DNA of 64,000 nucleotides from Ditylenchus dipsaci (Eukaryota > Nematoda > Chromadorea > Rhabditida > Anguinidae). Numbering within the stretch: the stretch's first letter is position 1; each line of letters opens with the position of its first letter. The DNA is taken from contig SADC01001246.1 of assembly GCA_004194705.1 (NCBI GenBank), forward strand, positions 319,086-383,085. Direction: 5' to 3'. Below the pieces are notes generated by a model. It ran no database searches and was not told the origin of the DNA. It worked only from the letters and a program-made list of their open reading frames with translations. The translations under genes were made by a program, and so were the position numbers. Positions 46,077 through 58,000 of this stretch are shown here, piece after piece.

Positions 46077-49000
46077 TTAAATTTGTATAAAGAGAGCGCC
46101 GTCTCCAGTAGTTCCCTCAGCCAAACCGATTGTATGTTCTACAACCAAATTTCTGCCTAAACATCTTTTAGTCTGCAGTCTATACAGCCCATCAGAACAT
46201 TTTTTGTACTGAAACGAGAGAAGCCATCTGGAATGTCCAGTTGGTGGTTAGCAAGGAAGTGTTTAGAAAGAGCTGATCCGCGACGATACTTCAGTCCACA
46301 CAAGTGACAGAGGTAGGGTGACACGATGTGATCCTAGAATAAAGATTTCATGATCTTTTTTTCGACAACTACCAACCTTATCATGTGCCTTTTCATGCTG
46401 TCTCAACTGCTTTTCCCACCTGTATTTTTGCCCACAAGTTGAGCATTCAAATGATTCTTCATTTGAGTGGACAGCCATGTGCTTATTAAGGTCAGACCTT
46501 TGAAAAAATCTGAAAATGACTTTGTAAAAATGTTGGATAACGTTGAAGGTAAATTAATTAATTCATAACGCTAGGAATATTGCATTTTTTTCAAAGTCTA
46601 GGTTATAGGGATTGAAAAGTAATTAAAGTCGGTGAGAGTCGTAAAACAAACAAAGCAAGACCGTTAAAAAAAATTTGCACTGACCAAGAATCGAACTCGG
46701 GACGCCCGCGTGGCAGGCGAGCATTCTACCACTGAACCATCAGTGCCTATTGGTGTTCTTTATAGAAATTAAGACTCATAGAAATTTAAACTCTTTGTTT
46801 ATTTGAGCCTAATCTATAACTGATGACATCTGAAGCAGATTGATAAGTTATGCTTAATTTTTATTCTGATACTTCACATGCAGTGATGATTTTGTCGTAG
46901 AATGATCGCTTGCCACGCGGGCGGGTGCCATGACATTTCGTCCAAAAGTCAGTTCGTCCAAAGCCAATTCGTCCACAGACAATTCGTCCAAAATTCAGTT
47001 CGTCCAAAGTTAATCCGTCCAAAATTCAGTTCGTCCAAAAATTAATTCGTCCGAAATTCAATTCGTCAAAAATGCAATTCGTCCAAATTTTAATTTCAAG
47101 TCAAAATTTTGCGGGAAAACTATTTTTACGGTCACAAATTTAATTTCAACCGCTCAGACCCGTGCCCACCCGTTCTCCATAAATTAGTCTCCTAATAGGT
47201 TTGAGTCCCAATGGTGGCGAAATATTTTTTCCTGACTAAAATAGCTTTTAACGGAACATCAAGCCTTAGGGTGGATAGTAAAACCATCTGCAACGTGCTC
47301 AAACGGGTGTCCACCTTCATAATCCGAAACTTTGGATTTAGCCTTAATTAAATACAAAACGTTGTATCCTAGCCACAATCGTGTCCTGAGTATATTTTGT
47401 TAATACAGAAACATCCATTTGGATTGAAGGAACCCTTGTTCTCAGTAGTATTAGACCGCATCGTACTTAGGTGGTTGTCCAAAACACGTGGCGTTTAGGT
47501 GACTGTATTTAAGGAGAAACATTCAGGTGATGTATTTGGCCGTGCCTACATATTGGTACGCAGGTGAAAGTGGATCAATGGAAATTTTGACGGACTTCAT
47601 TTTGCTCAAATTTGGACGAATTGCAATTTAGACGAATTAACTTTTGGACGAATTGTCTTTGGTCGAATCGAACTTTGGACGAACTGCATTTTGGACGAAT
47701 TGTCTTTGGACGAATCGAATTTTGGACGAACTGCATTTTGGACGAATTGACTTTGAACGAACTGACTTTTGGACGAAATGCGATGGCAACCGCTGGCGAC
47801 CCGAGTTCGATTCTAGGTCAGCGCAAACTTTTTTTAACACGGGAAAGGCTGTACGTCCTGATGGTATGTCTTTGTGCAGAATTTCACGCTGAACACGATG
47901 GTGAAAAAAAATTTGAAAAAGGCACTCTATGGTGGTCAGCTGCCTTTGTGAACCATTAATGTCATGATTTTTGCCTATGCAGCTTCAAAGAGGTATAACA
48001 TGCCAATTTTTGTAATGAATAAAAAAAATCAATTTGCAAAAGAAATAGCAAATTGCGAGCTTTCAAATGACGTATCGTTCAGAGCTGACGACTTTCGATC
48101 AATCGGAGTTGCGATTAATTGCAAATCGCACCAAATTTGGCATAAAATAATCGCATAAAATAATTTTGGAATAATCGCAAATCGCATTTTGAGAAATTGC
48201 ACGATTGATCGCAAATTTGCCAGACTGAAAAATTTAGCCAGCAAAATTGCTTTTAATAATGAATGGTACTTTTTTCTCAACGCAAAACACTTGGAAATTA
48301 CCGAAAAATAAATTTTTTCTCACCGCAATGTGATATTCCCGCAAAATACTCTTTTATCGCCGCAGAATACTTTTTCTCACCGCAAAATTACTTTTTTCTT
48401 ACCACACATTTGGCGCTACTGTGATATACCCCCCCCCCACCAAAAGCGCTACTGTAATATACCCCCCCCCCCCCAAAATCGACCTACTGTCATATACCCC
48501 CCCCCCCCCAAAACCGACTTTTTTAGGGATGGTCAAAAACCATTTTTACACAATAATTTCGCCATAAAAGGACCAGAAAAGCAATTTAAATGGGATTGCG
48601 GGCTGTATTGGGAGGGGAAGGGAATAATACAGGGGCCACTTCTCGAGATGGTTGGGATCCTTAGAGTACTAATTCTCTAAGCGTCTAAGGGTACTTTCAA
48701 ACCCAGGAACTTGTGGTGCAGGCATAAGTATAAGTACTTTTCATGGACCAAGCCCATCAGCGGGGTGGACCTCGCGGGTTTACTCATAGGCCTAGCACTT
48801 TTTGAGTGTAGGCTGAATTTTTGGATGCTGGGCCTCTGGCCCGGCCTTGTAGAACGAAGGGAAATGCTCTTCGGCGAAAAAATAAAGATGTTGAACATAC
48901 CGTATTTTCTCTATTAATGAACCCGGGTTCATTATTTTTCAACCCCCGAAAAATCTCAAATTGTCAATCAAAAATGGCCTTAACTCTAAAATCCTAGTCA

Positions 49001-52000
49001 AAAATAGGAGGGGGGTTCATTATTAGAGAGGGGTTCATTAATAGAGAAAATACGGTAGTTTTGAATACTTGGGCCTACCGCATAAATAACTCTGGTATGC
49101 ATGCTTTTTCATGCATCCAGAGTCACTTTCGAGTGATTTGTGTCTAAGGTATGTGGGTGTGCGCTTCTCAACTCCAAGCCCCTGCGCCCCCGAAGGGAGC
49201 ACAGGGGGCTTGAGAGTTAGAGTTGCGCGCACTCACTTACCTTAGACATGATTCCGAGAAGTACTCTTGACCATAAAATGCATATAGAGTCTATTTTTGC
49301 CACGGCCCAAGTTGAAAAACATGGTAAAGCAGCTAAAAAAAAGTGGCCATTGTATTATTCCCTTCCTCTCCCAATACAGCCCATAATCCCCTTTAAACTG
49401 CTTTTCTGGTCCCTTTATGGCAAAATTATTGCATAAAAATGGTTTTTAGACACTCCCCAAAAGTCGGTTTTGGGGGGGGGGGTTATATGACAGTAGGTCC
49501 GATTTTGAGCGGGGGGTATATTACAGTAGCTTTTTTGGGGGGGGGGGGTATATGACAGTAGCGTCACACATTTTTTTAGTCAAAAAATAACTTATATCGC
49601 TAGTAATCCTACCTAGAGTGGTCAGAAGCACCTGAAAGATGGTTTTTTATGGCTTATTTATAAACGTTGTCGTTGGAATATTTTTTTATGAAACCGTTTT
49701 TTTCGCCAACGAAGACGACAACGATGACCTATTTATAAAAAATCCAACGACAACAACGACGCCAAGGACAACGAAATTTTTCATTCAAAATTGGACAAAT
49801 TTGGCATTTTCAGTCGAGATTTCAAGGGAAAACATTTTGAGAATATAGTAAATTCTCAAAATTCTGACTTAAAATCATGGTTCGCAAAAACAGCAAATTT
49901 GCTGAAATGCAGCAAAAATAATTGGCGTTGTGTGTTTATTGAAAACAGCAAAATTGCAGCAAAAATGCAGCAAAATTTTTGCTGCATTTCAGCAAAATTT
50001 TGCTGCATTTCTCCGTCTCCCACATATTACGCGTTTTGCATTTTTCCAACTATATTTTTTGCTTTCTTTCTTTCTGTAGTCAGAAAATATATGAAACATC
50101 CGTATAACAGCAATACCTAGGCTATATGCAGCCCGTAAAAGTCACTCTGAAAGGGGAGGAGGGATTTTCATATAAGCATCGGCTAGGTCACAGGTTCAAA
50201 TCCACCTGGATGCATGACCTATTTTTCACACCATTTTTCATATTTTATTTTCAAGTTTGGTATGAAAATAATGCTCATTCTAATGTCTATCCGACAAGAG
50301 GGACTGCTGGGTACCCAAACTGGGATCCCCACCTGAGTACCCCTCCCGTGTACAGGATGGTTTGGAAAAATTCGGAAAATCATAAAAAAGTTTAAGTTTG
50401 AATTTTATTTGTCTGCAACTCATTCATATTTGTTTAAGTATAATATATTTTGTGTTTCGTATAGAAGAGCTTACAGGTAGCTTAAATTCTGTCACCGATT
50501 TTCCTGGGTAAGTCGATGGGGCAAGAAGCTACCTACGCGAAATTTTCAATATTTTCCGAATCTTTTTGGATTACTCGATACTACTCCACCTTGGTACCTC
50601 TTTTCTGCGTAGCTCTATCCTGTGTACTCCCCCACCTGGGTACCACCACTGAGTACTACCTCATGGTTATTCCCGTCCTAGGTACTCCTCATATTGGTAT
50701 CCCTCACCTGAGTAACACCAGCTGGGTACCCCACCTGGGTCCACCAACTACTCAACTACGAAGATCGGGCCACCTGAGTACTGATCGTGAGTGATGGTAA
50801 ACTTATAATTTTTTAAAGATTTTCGCCATTTAGATTGGCGATTTACAGCATTTTTTCGTTTGATAGACCAAACCTAAGTCAATCCTAGAAGCTTTTAGGG
50901 CTCAAGAGGTGTCTGAAAAGTTCTGAATCCCTTCTTCGTCTTCGCTGTCATCCTTCTAATCTGTCCTTATCTCTTTCTTTTGTTCCTTTTTTAGAGTCAG
51001 AGTTGCACGAGGAATAATATATAAATGCTTTCACATTAAAATTACTATAAAAAGTTGGTAGCTCGCGAAGGTTTGATCAAGAAAAAAGAGAGTATGTTCG
51101 ACGAATAGGATGGCCTAGATTGGACGATTTTAAATTTTATTTATTACTAAATTCCGATTTTCAACTTTATTATAGCTTAGATATAAGCCATAGCCTAGAA
51201 TCATGGCTACACATTGGTATAAAAAATGTGTAATTGTAAAGAAGATACAAAACATCAATCAAGGAAAAACACAAAATGAGGCAGCTGATTCAAGTAGGCT
51301 TCAGCCTTCAACTCAGCTGTTATAGTTGTTTAACCATGCACTGATAGTCTCGCCGGATAGCCATGAGGATGAGCATTATTTTCATACCAAACTTGAAAAT
51401 AAAATATGAAAAATGGTGTGAAAAATAGGTCATGCATCCAGGTGGATTTGAACCTGTGACCTAGCCGATGCTTATATGAAAATCCCTCCCTCCCCTTTCA
51501 GAGTGACTTTTACGGGCTGCATATAGCCTAGGTATTGCTGTTATACGGATGTTTCATATATTTTCTGACTACAGAAAGAAAGAAAGCAAAAAATATAGTT
51601 GGAAAAATGCAAAACGCGTAATATGTGGGAGACGGAGAAATGCAGCAAAATTTTGCTGAAATGCAGCAAAAATTTTGCTGCATTTTTGCTGCAATTTTGC
51701 TGTTTTCAATAAACACACAACGCCAATTATTTTTGCTGCATTTCAGCAAATTTGCTGTTTTTGCGAACCATGCTTAAAATGCAAAATTTGTCTAATTTAT
51801 AAGAAAAATTTTCGTTGTCTTTGGCGTTTGATTGTTTATAAATAGGTCGTCGTTGTCGTCGTCGTTGGCGTTGTTGTTAGCGTAAAAGCGCCTTTATAAA
51901 ACATTTTATCTAACGACAACGAAAATGTTTATAAATGAGCCATTGGGGTTTGCTAAAAAAAGAGCAACGTTTTGGCAAAAACTCGATTTCCCGCATCAGA

Positions 52001-55000
52001 ATCCGACTTTAAGTGGCTCAACCGCTGAGAATCTCACTTTGAACCATTCTCAACCACCTTAAACTCAACTTTTTTTAGTTGATTTTCATGTTGAAACTCA
52101 ATCATTTTCTTAAAGCATCCTAAACTGCTCCAAACCAGAATTTAAGTATTCATGCATCTAAAACCCTCCAGAAATCTATCCCTCATAATTTATTATCCAG
52201 ATATAAAATGGTCAAATTTCCTGCAATAAGACCTACCCCCTATCACATTGAGTGCAGAAGTGGTTGCGTATTTTGGCGTGAACATTAGCCACATGCCTTC
52301 TCAGATCAAAAGTGTTGTCGAGCACTATGGAGCACAGTGAACACTTGTAATTTCGCACATGTCTTTGACAGTGGGCTTTCAGTAATCTGGCTGTTTTGAA
52401 GTTTTTTTGGCAGAAGAAGCAGAAAAACTCTGTCTCACCTGTAAAATATGGTTAACTATGATAATTTCGGATTCTTTAACACTGTCAAGGCCGAGCGTGT
52501 CAATTGTTTATCTAGACTCAGAATTTCACGAGGAACACGATGGTGCAAAAATCCAAGAAAAAAACGTGGTTTTTCGCTCTCAACCAGGCATTTTAAAATA
52601 AATAATTTTCGTCTTTCCCTACCACATGAAATTTGAGCAAAAGATGAACGGTACATGCTCAAATTCATGTACCACATATGCGTGTGATATCTTAAATTGC
52701 AAAGCGTTATCAGAGCTACCTATTACGCACAAAGTTGTATCTGAGTGATCACAATTTCACGGAACATTTTCGAATTTATTTTTGTGATTCAGTTTTCACA
52801 AAATCTCAATTTTAACCCGCAAATGGCCATAACCAGGGGTGGACACGGGCCGGCCCAGCCCGGGCTTGGCCCGGCCCGCCGGGCCAAGCCGAACTATCAC
52901 GGCCCTGGGCCGGGCCGCCAAAATTCGGCCCGTGTCCATGCCTGGTCATAACTTTGTGTAGAAGTGACTTCTATCCAAATTTTTATAACACAAAGAGAGA
53001 TCTGATTTTCTAATTTAAATATTTATTGTCTTGAGCGAAATTTAAAAATTGGACAGTGCCTTCTCGATTCCAATAGCAGTTTCATAAGCAAATCGACCAT
53101 GCTGAACACGAATTCGGTGTCCGAACTTGTAGTCTGGCTAGTAGAAAAAAAGTTAGAAAAGTTTGTGTTGCAACTTGTATACTTTTTTTGAGGGTTTTGT
53201 GACAATCTGTTACCAAATTTAGTGTTGAAATAACCGAAACATTCTGCTCTCTCTTTGTGTTATAAAAATTTGGAAAGAAGTCACTTCTACACAAAGTTAT
53301 GGCCATTTGCGGGTTAAAATTGAGATTTTGTGAAAACTGAATCACAAAAATAAATTCGAAAATGTTCCGTGAAATTGTCATCACTCAGATACAACTTTGT
53401 GCGTAATAGGTAGCTCTGATAACGCTTTGCAATTTAAGATATCACACGCATATGTGGTACATGAATTTGAGCATGTACCGTTCATCTTTTGCTCAAATTT
53501 CATGTGGTAGGGAAAGACGAAAATTATTTATTTTAAAATGCCTGGTTGAGAGCGAAAAACCACGTTTTTGGCTTGGATTTTTGCACCATCGTGTTCCTCG
53601 TGAAATTCTGAGTCTAGATAAACACTTGGCACGCTCGGCCTTGACAGTGTTGAAATAATACTCGCCCTCCTGTCTTCTGGCCACATGGTCCAGTAGCTTT
53701 GTGTTGTTAGCAAAGAAAACTCCGCAAAAAGGGCAAGCACACATTTTGTCGCCCGAATGATGTTGAACATGGACTCGGAGAGAAGTTTTGCTCTTCATGG
53801 TCATTTCACAGTCTGCAAAGAAAGGTTTGTTAATCAGCTAATATTTGATTTCTTATCCAACCAACAGCCCTGACCATTTCCCACAAACAGCAGTAGAGGT
53901 CCTCTTCATTTCTATGAGATGAGTCCATCAAATCAATGTGCTTGTTCAAATGGCCAATGTATTGGTTAATGTCCACAAAGCTCTGCATGCAACCATCCCA
54001 CTCGCATATTAGAGCATCCCTTGGTAAACCAGTCGGGAAGAGCTTGGGAAATTGCAACTGAAAATCGATATTGAACACAAAGGGCACAAAGACATCCGAT
54101 ATAGAAAGCCCTGTAAAGCTTCAGTAACTTTTGTTAGATTAGACAGCCAGTTAGCGACGGCTTTACACAAATATTTCCATTATCTTGATTTTTTATTTAT
54201 TTAAAAACGGGTAAGTTAGCGCTGTGAGAAAGGACTGAAAACTACCGTATTTTCTCTAATTATAGACACAGGTCTATAATTATCAACCAACCGAAAATCG
54301 GAAAAATTCGAGGTCGATCTATAAATTTTCGGTCGCTCAACCAAAATCTAAAAACCGGCATCGGCAGAGCTCCTGGGAGCTAAGAAACCGAGAAAAATAT
54401 ATTTGCAAAATTTTTACTCTGCGCCGAGATACAGACCCTCAAAGTCAAGAGGGGTCTGTAATTAGAGACGGGTCTATAACTAGAGAAAATATGGTATGTT
54501 AAAACTGTTGCTAACTGGCTTTGTTACTAACTGCCTGGTCGCTTTCGCCACTTTCTCAAAGAGCAACACTATAGACAAACAAAATTGTTCGCGTTCAGTT
54601 TAGATAGCCATCACAATTCGTCTATTCTCGGATATCCGACACTCCAGTTATCGTACACGTGATTATCCAATACCCTAAATATCATAGTGGGGCGGCCGTC
54701 CGACGGGGACGGGCAGTTTTCGTCCCCGTCCAGTCCGGACGGTCTAGCTATTGGCCCAACAAATATGGACGGTCTTCTTTCTAGAACACAGTACAGTCGA
54801 CTCTCGATATAAGATACCCCCCTAAAGTTCGTTCCCATCTTGGGTCCGACGCTTTTTTTAACCTCATTTCAAAATGTTTTGCCAAATGTGATTCGTCAGT
54901 GTGGTCGGAAATATCGCAAGGATTCTGATTTTGCCGATCGTTTCTCAAAAAGTCGAATCTTTCACCAGTAAGACCCGCGGCTCTTTATATAAGATGCCCT

Positions 55001-58000
55001 AAATCTTAAAAAATGTATCTTATATCGAGAGCCGAGGGTCTTACTGGTGAAAGATTCGACTTTTTGAGAAACGATCGGCAAAATCAGAATCCTTGCGATA
55101 TTTCCGACTACACTGACGAATCACATTTGGCAAAACATTTTGAAATGAGGTTAAAAAAAGCGTCGGACCCAAGATGGGAATGAACTTTAGGAGGGTGAAT
55201 TATATCAAGAGTCGACTGTACATAGAACAGAGTGCCAAAAATACAGCGACCGTGGTGTTCTGTACTGATTTTTTAACTTTGTTTCTAATACAACTTTACC
55301 TAAAATTAAATTCTGAGCCTTGTTTTGTTAGAAACCAAGCTGAAAAATCCGTACAGAAGTTCCATGATTAGGCGAAATTTTTTAAATTAGCGGTGGACGA
55401 TCCAAAACACATGGCCATGTCCCTTTAAAGAGTAGACCATCCAGATTTGATGGGCCAATTGTTAGACCGTTCGAACAGGACGGCGACGGGACGGGCCGGA
55501 GGATGGGCGCCCCACTACGCTGAATATACTTAAGGAGGGGGAGTCTTCTACGGCTAATTTTTGACATCGACTTCACGGGGTGTCAAACACGTCGAAAGTC
55601 ACAATCGAATTTGGCGTTCTGTCATTAACCATTTTGAATGTAACCCGATTGTCTGCTGTTTTTTTCTTTGAAACGACACCTTAAAAAGTTCATTCCCGCC
55701 GAGCGTTCGACACTTTTTTATTCCAAAATTTGAAATTGTTTTGGTCTTTCGTTAATTTTTTTATCAATCTGGTCTAAAAAGTTGCAAGGATTCCGATTTC
55801 GTAATTTATTTTTCCAAATTACACTATATACCGTATACCTTCTAATAAGGCCCGATGGAGCCTTATTAGAAGATTTCCGGAAATTTTTCACTTGTGGCAT
55901 TGTGTTTTTAGCCATAAAAATCGCGACATTCTTGGGCGTACAGCCACTCAAAAAATAGCGCTGTTCCTTAGCTACATTTTAAGGGGTTCAATGCCTAAAA
56001 TGATGTATTTTTCTTAGCTTTAAACACATTTCCACAAGTCACTTTGGGGGGTCACGTCTTCTAATATTGCCCCATGGGGCCTTATTAGAAGATATACGGT
56101 AAGCGGAGATATGAGGTCCATTGGCTTATTTAAACATGTCAATTTTCATAAAACCACTAGGTTAATTCAAAAATTGACGGCGAATTGAAAAACCAAAGAC
56201 ACCATAAGAAAGCTGAAGAAAAATGCTTCATTATGGCTAGCCAGAATATTTTTTAAACACGAAATATTGGAGAAAAAGCCATTTGAAGTTGGGGGTTTGA
56301 CTACGACAGACGTTAATTCAAACTTCTTTTTGTTCAACTTTTTAAATTTCTCATGCCATTCGGTAAAGTTTGTTTCAATCGATAGAGCAAGTCCTGGTCA
56401 ACCCAGTGATGTAAAAATTTCTTATATATGACAAACATGAGCATAGGTTACAAACAAGGATACAAGGTTGAGAAAATATGGGGAAAAAGCAAAAATTCAC
56501 TAAAACTTAGGAGGGTGCAGGCCAATTTGCGATTTTTATGGCGGTTTTTTCGCTGAAAATTGGTGTTCGAAAAATGCTGACTTTTTGAAAAAAAAAACAC
56601 ACCTTTACGCCAAAATTCATTACAGACTATGGTGTTTTTGTACTCGTTAGAAAGAACTAGAGATGATGACGGGACGGGATCCCGTCGGGATCCCGATCCC
56701 GCCCGACCCGATTTCGGTCGAAAATCCCGTCCCGAAATCCCGCCCGATCAGTTACAAGAATCCCGATCCCGAAATTCGTTGAATCCCGAGCTCCAATTTT
56801 GTTTTAAAAAACACCATTTTTGCTCTAAAAAACCACCGATTTTTAACTTTTTTTCTATTTTTTTCAGTTTTTTTCATGAAAATCTGAATTTTTTATTTAA
56901 ATTTCTTTGTTATTTATGCTTTTTTAAGGGAGAAGAAACTTTATATTTACATCGCCGAAGTCACAGGTTAGACTACCATTGGGCAAAACATTCATTTTTA
57001 CTTTCTTTTCTTCTCCAACTGGTAGTATTGATTCAAATGGGTGTATTGATCTAACTGGCTGGATCTACCAAACTGACTGGATCAAAAATCGAAATTAATC
57101 AAAATCGATTTAGGTCGATCTTGTTTATTTGATCGATACAATTAGCCCAATAAAGTTGATTGGATCGATTTAAGTGGTTAATGGAAGTGATAAAAGCTCA
57201 GCAATTTTAGCCTCGAATTGTACACAACCTTTCAAAAACCAAGCTCTAATCATGCTACGCCATTTAACAAAATATTGTCAAAGCATAGACAATCAAATCG
57301 ATCTATACAAAACGAGTGAAGTAGTAATCGAGCTAAACAGAATCAAACAATTGCAAGAGTCGATCCAAACAATAACAGTGAAAAATAGTTTTGCAAATTT
57401 TAGATAGTTCACAATTGATACGAAAAGCAGACGCAGCGATTTAAAAATAGTCGATACATTTAGAAATCGACGTAGAAAACGACAGAATTACACAAATCAA
57501 TCAAATTAAAAAAAACTACGAAAAAAAGCAACGGCGAAAATATAGCGACTACAAAATGAAAACGAAAAAAAAAGAAGGTGCGCGCAGCGCGCCCGGCTCT
57601 GGAAACTAGTAAATAACTAAAACAGGATAAAAAATAAAAAGCAGCTAATTTCACAGATTAGGCAGTACTTTTCAATATATATCTGTTTTCATTACACATA
57701 TTTGGTTTTTAAAATAGTCAATAGTTTGAAAATATGGCAAAAACATGTGAATTTCGCCCTGTTCTTCTCTCTACTTGAAAAATCCCGAAATTTGTTCGGG
57801 ATCCTGTCGGGATCCCGATTTTTTTTTCCGAAATCCCGTTCCCGAAATTTTTTTGGCCGAAAATCCTGTCCCGAAATCCCGCCCGAATCGGTTTCATCAT
57901 CTCTAGAAAGAACAGCTCATTCTTCGTTGAAAAAGTTTTTAAACGAGTGTACATCATTATATTTTCACTAAGTATAAATCGTTACAAGAAATTTACTGAT

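Noticed and set aside
47612..47959. Frame MDELQFRRINFWTNCLW with repeated LDELxFGRI peptides
   Set aside because: It is translation of the GGACGAATTG array of a non-autonomous element, open in several frames.
56629..57054. 141-residue open frame MVFLYSLERTRDDDGTG...
   Set aside because: It starts in the target duplication and runs through the GGGATCCC array of the 56658 element; low-complexity translation only.
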